A stretch of DNA of 64,000 nt, from NCBI GenBank assembly GCA_963772845.1, contig CAVYYW010000014.1, forward strand, positions 1,550,001-1,614,000. The letters are read 5' to 3'. Origin of the DNA: CAVYYW01 sp963772845. Lineage in GTDB: Bacteria > Bacillota > Bacilli > Bacillales > Sporolactobacillaceae. The translations under genes were made by a program, and so were the position numbers. The stretch's first letter is position 1. Each line of letters begins with the position of its first letter. The notes under the pieces were generated by a model. The model saw nothing but the letters and a program-made list of their open reading frames with translations. It ran no database searches and had not been told where the DNA came from. Below, piece after piece: positions 27,930 through 36,788 of this stretch.

Positions 27930-28677
27930 GGCTATCAACTAAATTTTTCAGCACTGTGGTTAATTCTTTGACATCCTCTGTCCGGGTTTCCCCAGTTTCT
28001 TTATCAATAATGGAGGAGTAGACATGAGGTATAATCTGTGGAACATTTGCCTCCAGAGCAATCCTTAATATCGTTTCGAAATTGTCTTTGTCAATCCCGC
28101 CTGTCGGTTCCAGTGCAAATCCTTCTTGCCCACATGCTTCGGCAACAGCACGGAATTCATCTTCACAGCTTAATCCCTTCATCGGGAAATATTTCAGCGC
28201 ATTGCCGCCCATATCACGAACGAGAGCGATTGCAGCTTTGATGGGAACCACAGCTTTTTCATTCTGTGCAGCACTGACCGGTCCTGTTGAAATATTCACA
28301 TATCCTGGCTTCCCTGTTGGAGAAACTAAACTGTTAATCCAGCCTTGTTTTTCTCCCAGATTGGCACGCGTTGCGCCAACCGCAGGAAAGACTTGATTAA
28401 TATGACTGCCGGAGTAATATTTTGCGATTTCAGCAACAACCGCCGCCTGGCGATTATCTCCAGCTCCTAGTCCGATTGATACAGCATCGTCAATTGCATC
28501 GCCATATTCTTTCATTGCGGCGACACCTTCTTCCACAGACGGATAATCTTTGGAGAGAACCCCAACCAATACATGCCCTTCTGCTGCTTCAAACACCTGC
28601 TTTGCGTTCTCCACATTGTTTGCCAAAACATTAAGTGAAACTCTGTCTTTATAAAAACGTTTTGAAATCGTTGCCAT
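27922..28677 (-). CDS. dgaF: KDGP aldolase family protein (DgaF-like)
   Basis: A 251-residue protein matching the DgaF / EF_0839-type family: FYKDRVSLNVLANN, INQVFPAVGATRANL and a C-terminal EPTGGIDKDNFETIL. DgaF of Salmonella cleaves 2-keto-3-deoxy-6-phosphogluconate into pyruvate and glyceraldehyde-3-phosphate. The ATG at 28677 follows TTGGAGGGGAAAT. It lies between the SelA-like enzyme and the kinase. Confidence 0.83.
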   Translation of the reverse strand: MATISKRFYKDRVSLNVLANNVENAKQVFEAAEGHVLVGVLSKDYPSVEEGVAAMKEYGDAIDDAVSIGLGAGDNRQAAVVAEIAKYYSGSHINQVFPAVGATRANLGEKQGWINSLVSPTGKPGYVNISTGPVSAAQNEKAVVPIKAAIALVRDMGGNALKYFPMKGLSCEDEFRAVAEACGQEGFALEPTGGIDKDNFETILRIALEANVPQIIPHVYSSIIDKETGETRTEDVKELTTVLKNLVDSHV

Positions 28678-28678
28678 C

Positions 28679-29783
28679 CTATTTCCCCTCCAATAACTCA
28701 CGAATCTTTGCTTCAATGACCGTTATGTCATCCCCGCCTAACGGACGTGGATCAATATCAAAATAACCTTGTCTGACTCCGTAATCACGGGTATAAATCG
28801 CAATATCTCCATCTTTCAGCTTCCGTGCGATTTCTTGCGCATCAGTGTCTGTTTTTTGAGGATCAATCTGAATTCTAGCCCGAAAAATGGCCCGTCCTGC
28901 CTCATCTTGTACAATTTTAACTTGAACACCTTCAATATCTTCGAGAGCCATTAATGTCTGCAAGACTTTCTTTTTCCTGACCGCTTTTATCCTGCTTCAC
29001 ACCGAATTCATCTAGAGCCTGTAATAATCCGAAAGTCGTTTCTTTACCAACCTTCATACTTCGGCCAATGCAATGCAATTGCATTTTCAGCCACTCAATA
29101 TACGTTCTTTTTCCCCCGACAATCCCCGAAGTGGGACCTTCAATTGCTTTTGATCCACTGTAGATGGCGAGATCAGAGAACTTCACATACTTTTGAAGAT
29201 CTTCTTCAGCTGCCGCGTCAACAATAAGCGGAACATTATTATTCTGAGCAACCTCCCAGGCTTCTTCAATAGAAATCATATTTTTTTGAACAGCATGATG
29301 CGATTTAACGTAAAGAATAGCTGCTGTATTTTCTGAAATAGCCTCTTCAATATGTGACGCTTTTCCTTCATTGGCGTAGCCGGCTTCAACCAGCTTTCCT
29401 CCGCCCAAATAGATCATCGTTTCTACAGGTGCTCCGTACTGGACGTTGTGACCCTTAAGCATTATGATTTCATTCTTTGAAAGTATATCCTGATGCAGAC
29501 GTTCACTTTTACGCCTGTTTCCTTGCGTGACGAGTGCTGCAATCGACAGCGCAATTCCGCTTGATGCAGAGTTAACAACTACCGCTGCTTCGGATCCTAG
29601 AATATCTGCAATATAATCGCCTGATTTATCAACTAAATCAGCAATTTCTACATAATTCTGTCCACCTGTTTTCATCGCATCCATGACACTGTCTGATGGT
29701 GCTGATACACCAAGAATACTCATTCTGCCGCTTGCATTAATGACGCGCTTAAGTCCATATTTAGCATTTAATGTATTCGCCAT
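28679..29783 (-). pseudogene. dgaE: DgaE-like PLP-dependent ammonia-lyase (SelA-related), one +1 frameshift
   Basis: Two frames join into about 367 residues. The PLP lysine lies in IYSGSKAIEGPTSG; the N-terminus reads LKRVINASGRMSILG, as in SelA relatives. An extra base near 28961 (AGTCTTGCAG) breaks it; removal gives ESLQTLMALEDI and the normal C-terminal domain. DgaE converts D-glucosaminate-6-phosphate to KDPG with loss of ammonia. In this cluster, which has a kinase and no PTS genes, the true substrate may be the unphosphorylated acid. It overlaps the amidohydrolase by 23 nt. Confidence 0.82.
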
Positions 29784-30864
29784 TGACGACCACCCCGCTC
29801 GGTTCTATTATTGTTTCACCTATGCGCTTATCCCCTTCTGAATCGGTCAAAACACATGGTTCATTTTTAATTGAGAATAATGTCAAATTGGCTTTATCTC
29901 CAATTTTTATACGCCCCAGCTCAGGTTTCTCTAGCCAGTCTGCTGCGTTTTCAGTTACAGCAGCAATCACTTCATCAAGTGAATACCCTAAGTAAAGAAA
30001 TTTGGAAAGGACGTTTGCCATGCTGAATACTGGTCCTTCTAAGCGATTTCTGCGATAAATATCCGTGCTGATCGTATTTAATCCAATTCCATGCTGTTTC
30101 GCCGCTTCAGCCGTCTTAAATGAGAAACTGGCTGTTCCATGGCCAACATCTAAATGAACCCCTCGTTCAATTGCCTCTATTAACACGTCAAGCGGTTCTC
30201 CATCAGCTGTGAAAAGGTTATTTGCTTTACCATTCAGATAATGAGTAATGACATCTTTCTTTTCTAACATAGGAATAATTTCTTTAATGTCAGGAGGTCC
30301 TGAACCGATATGAACCATTAACGGCAGGGATGTTTTAGCTGACAGCTCTCTCGCTTTTTTCAAGGGCTCAATGCCGCTGTCACGAACCACGCTTTTACTG
30401 ATCCGGGCTTTTAACCCGACAATCATTTCTTTATACACCTTTGCTGTTTCAATAACTTTTTGTTGATCAATCCATGCGAGATTAGATAATTCATCGACTC
30501 TCTCCAGACCAATGCGTGAAATATTTAAGAAGGCAAACAGGTTGGTCTTAGCGGTTTTTTTTAACGCAGCTAATTCATTAAATCGATCTGCACCGCAGCT
30601 TCCTGCATCCACAATGGTGGTCACTCCTTGTTTCACACCAATTTCATCAGCTTGATCGCCATAAGGGTCAAAATCAGGGAAAGCATGGACGTGTAAATCA
30701 ATCCAGCCGCTGGATACATACAGCCCCGAAGCGTCGATGATTTTCTGTCCTTTTCCACACCCTTGCTTCGTTATCTCAGCTATTTTGCCATCCTTAATCA
30801 CGATGTCTGCTTTCTCGCCATTCATAAACTTAACTTTGCTTATTACAACCAAAGACACCGTCAT
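29761..30864 (-). CDS. Amidohydrolase/deacetylase family metallohydrolase (EF_0837-type)
   Basis: A 367-residue metal-dependent hydrolase with the urease-superfamily fold. HVHAF follows the N-terminal strand (about 57-61), and VGHGTASFSFKTA and NTISTDIY lie near the C-terminus. It starts at ATG 30864 after AAGAGGTGG and is the first gene of the operon. The family co-occurs with SelA-like and KDGP-aldolase genes. A plausible role is deacylation of an N-acyl amino-sugar acid before ammonia elimination; the substrate is not known. Confidence 0.82.
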   Translation of the reverse strand: MTVSLVVISKVKFMNGEKADIVIKDGKIAEITKQGCGKGQKIIDASGLYVSSGWIDLHVHAFPDFDPYGDQADEIGVKQGVTTIVDAGSCGADRFNELAALKKTAKTNLFAFLNISRIGLERVDELSNLAWIDQQKVIETAKVYKEMIVGLKARISKSVVRDSGIEPLKKARELSAKTSLPLMVHIGSGPPDIKEIIPMLEKKDVITHYLNGKANNLFTADGEPLDVLIEAIERGVHLDVGHGTASFSFKTAEAAKQHGIGLNTISTDIYRRNRLEGPVFSMANVLSKFLYLGYSLDEVIAAVTENAADWLEKPELGRIKIGDKANLTLFSIKNEPCVLTDSEGDKRIGETIIEPSGVVVNGEYIKC

Positions 30865-30930
30865 CTAAATCCACCTCTTTTTATACGTTTACACTATAAT
30901 TGATTCAAAATATTTAACGAAGCTTTATAT

Positions 30931-30945
30931 TTAATAACGTATTAA
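30931..30945. promoter_or_regulatory. Palindrome upstream of the dga-like operon, candidate GntR operator
   Basis: TTAATAACGTATTAA: perfect arms TTAATA and TATTAA around ACG, 67 bp upstream of the amidohydrolase start. A related perfect palindrome, TATAACGTTATA, lies at 31002-31013. Confidence 0.4.
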
Positions 30946-30972
30946 TGGTTTAAGTGTTGAAATAATGCGTTC

Positions 30973-30988
30973 TTGTAAACGCTTTAAT
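30973..30988. promoter_or_regulatory. Candidate CcpA cre site
   Basis: TTGTAAACGCTTTAAT matches the cre consensus WTGNAANCGNWWNCAW with one mismatch. Its position upstream of a sugar-acid operon fits catabolite repression. Confidence 0.5.
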
Positions 30989-31001
30989 TATCTTCAATAA
31001 A

Positions 31002-31013
31002 TATAACGTTATA
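31002..31013. promoter_or_regulatory. 12-bp palindrome, candidate second operator
   Basis: TATAACGTTATA is a perfect palindrome sharing TAACGT with the site at 30931-30945. The rest of 30865-31182 is AT-rich, with a GCCGGC hairpin at 31118-31135 and no gene. Confidence 0.35.
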
Positions 31014-31182
31014 ATGTTTAATCGTCAAGAGCAGCGACTCGATTTTTTTAATACCTCCTACACTCCTTAAAATAGAAATTGGTCTTTATTTGAGATGAAA
31101 TCGCTCAATGAAGAATAAGCCGGCTATTCAGCCGGCGAGGGTGACTCTCAATTGGAAGGCAGTTGAACGAAGTCCTAAAAGT

Positions 31183-31210
31183 AAAAAACCCTTGAGGGGG
31201 ATTCAAGGGT
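31183..31210 (-). terminator. yhaX terminator
   Basis: ACCCTTGA / TCAAGGGT stem; on the minus strand a run of Ts follows. Confidence 0.85.
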
Positions 31211-32046
31211 CAGTTCTTTACGCGTATTTGCTTTCTGAAAACTTCTTTTACACAGTAAGCAACACCGTCCATATCATTTGTTCGGGTAATCCAGTCAGCC
31301 TTATTTCGAACAGCTTTCGGAGCATGCCCCATTGCCACGCCCAATCCTGCCTTTTCAATCATTTCCAAATCATCAAGCCCATCACCGACCGCTACCACTT
31401 CAGAAAACCGGATTCCTAAATGGTTTGCTAGGTGTACCAAACCACTATATTTTGAGGTATTTAATCTTGTGAGCCGCCATTCTCCATCTGCGTGTTTCTG
31501 ACCCTCAATAGAAGGGAATTTCTGTGCAATTTCTTCTAATAGAAGTTTCGCTTCTTGATCTTCCACTCTCATGACCACATCAGTGGCACTTTCAATATTT
31601 TCATGAAGATACGCTGTCAAAGAGTCCACATACGTCATCGGATAAAAGAGAGGCTCATTCATCCCCACTGTCATTCGTGCCATCAGCTTCTTCTCTTTTG
31701 GCCGATTGCTGACCGCTAACCGTTCATGAGCAATACGAACATGGATTGGGTAGTGTTCAAGAAACTCAATCAATGGCAATAGTGTCTCGTATTCAATCTT
31801 TTGTGTATAAAGCGGATTATCAATATGTGCGGAGACAAAAGCACCTGAATGTGTAACGATCGGATGTTTGAGCTTTAATGCCTTCGCTACCCGGGCAGCT
31901 GAATGAAAATGCCGTTCAGTTACTAAAGTAACCGCTACACCCTTTTTCATAGCAAAGTTCACTGCATCTTTTGTTGATCTTGCCAGTCGATGGTTACTAT
32001 GAAGAAGGGTTCCGTCGATGTCCAGTGCTAGCAGTCGATATACCAT
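31210..32046 (-). CDS. yhaX: HAD-superfamily (Cof-type) hydrolase YhaX
   Basis: A 278-residue HAD-IIB phosphatase: DIDGT at 9-13, mid-domain cap, and GDGLDDLEMI in motif IV. LFYPMTYVDSL and GLGVAMGHAP match B. subtilis YhaX, a stress- and sporulation-associated protein. The ribosome site AGGAGG sits before ATG 32046. The gene is next to yheA as part of the conserved block. The physiological substrate is unknown. Confidence 0.82.
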   Translation of the reverse strand: MVYRLLALDIDGTLLHSNHRLARSTKDAVNFAMKKGVAVTLVTERHFHSAARVAKALKLKHPIVTHSGAFVSAHIDNPLYTQKIEYETLLPLIEFLEHYPIHVRIAHERLAVSNRPKEKKLMARMTVGMNEPLFYPMTYVDSLTAYLHENIESATDVVMRVEDQEAKLLLEEIAQKFPSIEGQKHADGEWRLTRLNTSKYSGLVHLANHLGIRFSEVVAVGDGLDDLEMIEKAGLGVAMGHAPKAVRNKADWITRTNDMDGVAYCVKEVFRKQIRVKN

Positions 32047-32293
32047 ATGAATCCTCCTTGTTCAATGTCATGAAGCCTTATTATTAAAAGCTATGCGGCG
32101 TGCACACTCAATAGAACAGGTCGTCTCTGCTGCAGCAAGGGATTCAGGATTGTTCCTTCGTTATAGAAATCACTCAGCCTTTCCTATGACTGGATTCAAT
32201 ATTATAAAAAAGATTAGCCTTAACTTAATTTTCACTATAACAATTCTTAATTTGTGTACGAAATTTTCCTTGGTGATTAAATTTCCCCATAAG
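32047..32293. other. Gap between yhaX and yheA terminator, nothing recognised
   Basis: AT-rich DNA with no convincing gene. A 93-codon plus-strand frame at 32093 has no ribosome site and shadows the regulatory region of yhaX. Confidence 0.5.
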
Positions 32294-32324
32294 AAAAAGC
32301 GCTTCTTCATAATGAAGAAACGCT
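32294..32324 (-). terminator. yheA-side terminator
   Basis: AGCGCTTCTTCAT / ATGAAGAAACGCT imperfect stem with a T-run on the minus strand. Confidence 0.7.
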
Positions 32325-32370
32325 CTCTCTGTGAAAACCCCTATTTAACGGGGAAATATTCTGTTTATCT

Positions 32371-32733
32371 TTAGTTAGCTTCGTTTTCTTCAGGCTGACC
32401 ATAAAGGTCTTCAAGCGGCTTCGTGATGATTTTGTTCATTTCTGTAATCATCATGCTCATACGCTGTTCAGCTTCCATTAAGCGTGAAATGCCTTCATGC
32501 TGCTGAACAAGCTCCACCTGCTGTTGTGCCTGTGTTGCTTCTTCTTCTGTGATTTCCTGGCCAGACATTTGCTTTTGTTGCAATGTAATCTGGATTTGAC
32601 GGAAATTATCGAACATTTTCTTTGCAATCTCATCTTCATTAACTTCAAGATAAGCCTTATTCAGGTTTTGATATTCCTCGCTGTTACGTACCGCTTTTTC
32701 AAGATCGTAAGCGACATCATATATATTACTCAT
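32371..32733 (-). CDS. yheA: YlbF/YmcA family protein YheA
   Basis: A 120-residue all-helical protein of the DUF964/YlbF-YmcA family: IYDVAYDLEKAVRNSEEY at the N-terminus, then a glutamine-rich helical hairpin. Relatives YlbF and YmcA form part of the Y-complex that affects RNase Y, competence and sporulation; YheA itself is uncharacterised. The ribosome site AAGGAGGACC precedes the ATG. It is downstream of yheB in the same orientation, as in B. subtilis. Confidence 0.88.
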   Translation of the reverse strand: MSNIYDVAYDLEKAVRNSEEYQNLNKAYLEVNEDEIAKKMFDNFRQIQITLQQKQMSGQEITEEEATQAQQQVELVQQHEGISRLMEAEQRMSMMITEMNKIITKPLEDLYGQPEENEAN

Positions 32734-32787
32734 GATGGTCCTCCTTATTTTTTGTCTTCCCCACTATAACATGTCCCGCTGCATACT

Positions 32788-33933
32788 TCACCCGATAACT
32801 GTCATAAGGATTCCCTGAAAGAGTCCAATGATTGCTCCAAGAAAAGCACCAAGGTATGTAATCATGCTGAATTCGCGCTTTGAGATCATTAGAATTACCT
32901 GCTCTAGCTCTTGAAAAGAGAAGTTGCGTACCTGTTCCGTAACGATTGATTCGATGTCCATCGCAGCGAGCCAGCCCTTCGCTCTTTGAGAAATCATCAT
33001 AAGGCCTTTGTCCGTTGCAGAAGGAATAATTTTGTTAACGAGCACATCCATTTCTGATTTAAGAAGATCGTCAACCGGTGTATGAAGCAGAGCTTCAAAG
33101 CTTACTTTATTCTCGATCGTTTGATTAATCCATGAAAGCATCGCCTGCTCATCAATTGCCATATCATTTATAAGAGAACCGACAGTTTGATTTTTAAGTT
33201 TATCCCATTCTTTAGCCAGCATTGTACTCAGCATGTCCCTGAATGAAGACTGGGACAGAAATTTAATAAATTCTGGATGAACCTTCTCAATCAAGCTCTG
33301 ATTACCAAGAAACATATTTAACATCGACGCCATCATGCCTCTTCCTTCAAAAAAACGGTCAATCTGCTCCTTGATCTTCGCTTTGCCTTCTTCAGAAGCA
33401 AGATAATCAACAATATGTTCCTGCAAGGACGCAGTCACAAAAGGCAATTTTGAATCAATTTGATTAATGAGTTCGTTCGGTAATGCCGCTTGTGTGGTTT
33501 GCTGCTTTTTCTTGCTATACCAGAGATTAAAGGCCTCTTTTGCCCATTCGGAACTTTTTTCTTCCACTATATGCTGAAAGTTTGCCGCCTCAATTTGAGA
33601 AGGAAAAAGATGTGCAAGTGATTTCTTCTCTTCAAAAAAACGACGCGTTTCAGTCTGCAGCTGTTCAGCAACCATTGTCACAAAGGGTGCCTCTCTTAGC
33701 TTCCTCTCGATACTGTCAGCTGTTATTAATTGCGTCATCACAAGCTTCCCAAGCTGCTTAGCAATTTCTTCTTGGCGTTTTGGAATAACACCAGGTGTAA
33801 ACGGAACTTTGAACTTACCTAGATAAACGGCTTTGTATGGACGAAACAGCATTTTAATCGCTAATGAATTTGTTAAGCCCCCTATTATCGCCCCTACAAT
33901 AATTAATAATAGAAACATGTAAATAGTGCTCAT
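32788..33933 (-). CDS. yheB: DUF445 membrane protein YheB
   Basis: A 381-residue DUF445 protein: N-terminal helix with GGLTNSLAIKMLFRPYKAVYL, a long amphipathic middle, and a C-terminal helix (YLGAFLGAIIGLFQGIL). It is 54 nt upstream of yheA and probably co-transcribed. Its function is unknown. Its promoter must lie in 33934-34100, because mosaic-repeat DNA begins at 34112. Confidence 0.88.
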   Translation of the reverse strand: MSTIYMFLLLIIVGAIIGGLTNSLAIKMLFRPYKAVYLGKFKVPFTPGVIPKRQEEIAKQLGKLVMTQLITADSIERKLREAPFVTMVAEQLQTETRRFFEEKKSLAHLFPSQIEAANFQHIVEEKSSEWAKEAFNLWYSKKKQQTTQAALPNELINQIDSKLPFVTASLQEHIVDYLASEEGKAKIKEQIDRFFEGRGMMASMLNMFLGNQSLIEKVHPEFIKFLSQSSFRDMLSTMLAKEWDKLKNQTVGSLINDMAIDEQAMLSWINQTIENKVSFEALLHTPVDDLLKSEMDVLVNKIIPSATDKGLMMISQRAKGWLAAMDIESIVTEQVRNFSFQELEQVILMISKREFSMITYLGAFLGAIIGLFQGILMTVIG

Positions 33934-34111
33934 TGCCTCACTCTTTCTGTTAAAAATTCCTCTTCATTCAGTCGTTTTTCATTATACACCATCGAACCGG
34001 CCGCAGTCATAAATCATGCTATAATAGAAAAACAGAATCGTAAAAGACTGTTTTTAAAAGGAATGTTACATAATTACTTAATGATCTTCTAAAGTACATA
34101 TAGTCGATTCG

Positions 34112-34696
34112 GCGGGCAACGCTTCAGCTTCCACGGAAGAAAATGCGATGTCATACCATCAAAGCGGAAATACCATCGCTTTCCGCGGGCAACGCTTCAG
34201 CTTCCACGGAAGAAAATGCGATGCCATACCATGAAAGCGAAAATACCCTCGCTTTCCGCGGGCACGGCCTCAGCTAACTTTGGCTCGGTCTCATTATGTG
34301 CCAAAGTGGATCTTCGGACGCGTGCTGATTCCGCAGGACTTGAAACAGCATCCTTGAATTCACACCGCACGAAGAAAATGCGGTTGTTATCCATTGAAAG
34401 CTGAAATACCCTCGCTTTCCGCGGGCGATCCGCGAGCCTCCTCGCGCCTTAAGACAACGTTTGCGTTGCGGGGTCTCGCTTGGGTCGCTAATTCCGCAGG
34501 AGTCTCAGGTATTTCTGGCTTTCAATGAGTATTTGCATTTTCGAGGAGTCTCGGGTATTTCTAGCTTTCATCTAGTGGGCATCCGCATTTTCGAGGAGTC
34601 TCGCACCTTTCGCATTAATCAATGTGTTCCTTGTCTGGAGATCTTCTTTAGAAGTCATTTTTGACTATATAAATTCAGTGGCCATCAGTTGATTAG
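34112..34696 (-). repeat. Mosaic interspersed repeat, copy 4, with internal 73-bp and 163-bp duplications
   Basis: GCGGGC-anchored units at 34112, 34185 and 34258 show two 73-bp tandem units. GCTTTCCGCG recurs at 34251 and 34414, a 163-bp spacing. From 34496 to 34615 come GAGGAGTCTCG units. The end matches 49991-50040 (TTTAGAAGTCA ... TTCAGTGGCCATCAGTTG). The core is in minus orientation. No gene is credible inside. Confidence 0.85.
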
Positions 34697-34714
34697 GTGC
34701 GTCTCAAATTTTCC

Positions 34715-35020
34715 AACAGCACAGTTGATTGGAGTGGATGGCGCGAGACTCCGGCGGGAAAAGCAACAGCCGAAGACCCCGCAGCGCAAATGATAAACTT
34801 CATAGTGGCTGAGGCGTGCCCACGGAAAGCGAGTGCCTGAAACGAAATCAACAACCACCTTTACATCGAGGGATTTTTCCAGTGGCCCATCGATCAAGCG
34901 AGACCTCCCAAAGGCGGTACCGAAGGGCAACAGTGGCCTTATCAGGCAGTGTAGCCGAGACCTACGAAGGTTTGAAGCGTTGCCCGCGAAAAGTGAGTGC
35001 CTGAAACAGAAATCAACATT
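34715..35020 (+). repeat. Mosaic interspersed repeat, copy 5, divergent subfamily, abutting yheE
   Basis: GGCGCGAGACTCCGGCGGG, then CCGAAGACCCCGCAGCG and a TTTTTCCAGTGGCC boundary motif at 34866. A second CCTGAAACAGAAATCAACA end reaches 35017. The yheE ribosome site starts within 8 nt of its end. Confidence 0.8.
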
Positions 35021-35036
35021 ATAAAGGAGTTCCAAT

Positions 35037-35252
35037 ATGCTTACTCATTTTACTTATCAGCCATTTTTAGCCCCTGAGTCGAGACGCCGTGAATTTCTTG
35101 TCTCGTTTTTTCATAAAGGAGAGCCCTACAAAGTAATTTATCACTTTAATGGAGAAATTGATTGGCAGTCACATGAACCCACTCCGGAAGATAAAGAAAC
35201 ACTGACTTCTTCCATACATGAACTCATGCTCTTTCATGAGTATGACAATTAA
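35037..35252 (+). CDS. yheE: YheE family protein (DUF5342)
   Basis: A 71-residue protein resembling the YheE/DUF5342 family: LTHFTYQPF at the N-terminus and IHELMLFHEYDN at the end. A strong AAAGGAG ribosome site precedes the ATG. It neighbours yheB, as in B. subtilis. Its upstream region is entirely repeat DNA, so its promoter is either within the repeat or lost. Confidence 0.65.
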   Translation: MLTHFTYQPFLAPESRRREFLVSFFHKGEPYKVIYHFNGEIDWQSHEPTPEDKETLTSSIHELMLFHEYDN

Positions 35253-35350
35253 CATAAAGCACAAGCTGCTGGCCTGTTTTTGGAAAATCCTCATAAAGGT
35301 TTAATTCTTTTCAGGATGGGAAGGATTAAGTATAAAGAGGAGTGATTCTA

Positions 35351-35680
35351 ATGAGTGAAAAAAATACGGAGTCAAAAAATGTAAACTATCAATATGATGA
35401 AGACCGTATGGTAAATGAAGGCCTTGCAGGCGGAACCGTAAACCCAGAATATAAAAAACCATCTGTCGATGAAGCAAGATCATTGGAAAAAGAAGAAAAG
35501 CCGCGTGATCCTGATTCAGAAGATACTTCTCATACTGAAAAAAAAGATACCGATTTTGAAATTGACAAAATGGTCGATGAAGGTATGGCAGGCGGACAAG
35601 TAAACCAGCGCTATGGCAAGAAGCAAATTGGTGAAACACCGCCGACTGACAAAGATAAAAACTCTGACAAAAACAAATGA
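35351..35680 (+). CDS. Small acidic protein with an internal duplication, DUF4025/YozQ-like
   Basis: A 109-residue, highly charged, probably disordered protein. It has two copies of one motif: DEDRMVNEGLAGGTVNPEY (about 18-36) and EIDKMVDEGMAGGQVNQRY (about 75-93). The motif recalls YozQ (DUF4025), a small Bacillus protein of unknown function. The ribosome site AAGAGGAGTG lies before ATG 35351. It has its own terminator. Confidence 0.65.
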   Translation: MSEKNTESKNVNYQYDEDRMVNEGLAGGTVNPEYKKPSVDEARSLEKEEKPRDPDSEDTSHTEKKDTDFEIDKMVDEGMAGGQVNQRYGKKQIGETPPTDKDKNSDKNK

Positions 35681-35694
35681 TAAATGCATTCCTG

Positions 35695-35721
35695 AACCCC
35701 GGACTAATCTCCGGGGTTTTT
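35695..35721 (+). terminator. Terminator after the YozQ-like gene
   Basis: AACCCCGGA / TCCGGGGTT stem then Ts. Confidence 0.88.
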
Positions 35722-35780
35722 ACTTATAGCTTGCAAGGGTCTCTCTCCTTTTCTATAGTTAACAAAGGGAGGGATATGCC

Positions 35781-36683
35781 ATGACTAAACTCGTCGAGAA
35801 ATTAAAAGATATTTATGGTGACTCAGTAATAACGACTGCCGATGAGGCACGTCCTTCACATAACTATGAATGGTATACGGATGAAATTGGCCATTCAATT
35901 GGGATTGATTACAGCGTTTTAACCAAAAAGGAAATTCAGCTGTTAAATATTTTCCTTCCTGCTTTAAGAAAGGATTCAACGCCATCACAGCTTTGGAAAG
36001 CATTTATCGAAAAAGGTGAAATGGACGGTCTCGATTCGCTCAAAGCCTTTGTTCAGCAAAGCGAAGCCCATCTCCTCTACTTTTCATTTGCAAAGCTCCC
36101 TGACGATATGACAGTATTCGAAGAAACGCTAACGGCCTATCTTGATGCGCCATGCACTTTTATCAGCTACGGGGGCCATGAGGGATATGCCGTTGTGCAA
36201 GGGCGCCCCCAAAATAATTACAGAGAATTCATAGATATTGCCGCTGCAGATCTTTTTGTTGCAGTAAAAATGCTGTCTTCACCTTCTGTTCCGCTGGCAG
36301 AATTACCAAGATTATTTCATGCTATTACCTTTTCACTTCATAAAGCACTGCAGCAATTCCCCACACGGCGTTTTTTTCAGTACCATGATCTGTTGATGCT
36401 CGGTACTTTAGCCTCTCTTAAAGAAGAAGACCATCTCTTGCTGTTTGGTCCGTTAAAGCACATCATGGCAGAAATTGATGAAGAAACGGTCACAACACTA
36501 AGAGCTTTTTTTGATCATAATTTAAATGTGACTAATGCCAGCAAGGCCTTGTTCATTCATAGGAACAGCCTCCAATATCGTTTAGAGAAAATCAGCGAAC
36601 GATTAGGTCTTGATCCAAAATCATTTCACGACGCTGCACTTATTCAACTGATCATTGAAGAAAAGAAATATCGAAGTTTGTAA
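35781..36683 (+). CDS. yxkF: PucR-type helix-turn-helix regulator YxkF
   Basis: A 300-residue protein with a C-terminal PucR/CdaR-type helix-turn-helix (LNVTNASKALFIHRNSLQYRLEKI, about 248-271). The N-terminal part is unassigned. In B. subtilis yxkF is immediately upstream of msmX, as here, which supports the name. The ribosome site GGGAGGGATATGCC precedes the ATG. It may regulate sugar transport, but this is not established. Confidence 0.8.
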   Translation: MTKLVEKLKDIYGDSVITTADEARPSHNYEWYTDEIGHSIGIDYSVLTKKEIQLLNIFLPALRKDSTPSQLWKAFIEKGEMDGLDSLKAFVQQSEAHLLYFSFAKLPDDMTVFEETLTAYLDAPCTFISYGGHEGYAVVQGRPQNNYREFIDIAAADLFVAVKMLSSPSVPLAELPRLFHAITFSLHKALQQFPTRRFFQYHDLLMLGTLASLKEEDHLLLFGPLKHIMAEIDEETVTTLRAFFDHNLNVTNASKALFIHRNSLQYRLEKISERLGLDPKSFHDAALIQLIIEEKKYRSL

Positions 36684-36788
36684 AACATGCACAATAACGT
36701 CAGCCTCTTTTTGTGCAGAAAGTCAATAGCCTAACTCCCCGCTTTTCGTTACACTTTAAATAATAAGAGATTTAAAGGGGCTGACAAT

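Noticed and set aside
28679..28963. Stand-alone 94-residue protein between dgaF and dgaE
   Set aside because: It is the C-terminal domain of the SelA-like enzyme after a frameshift.
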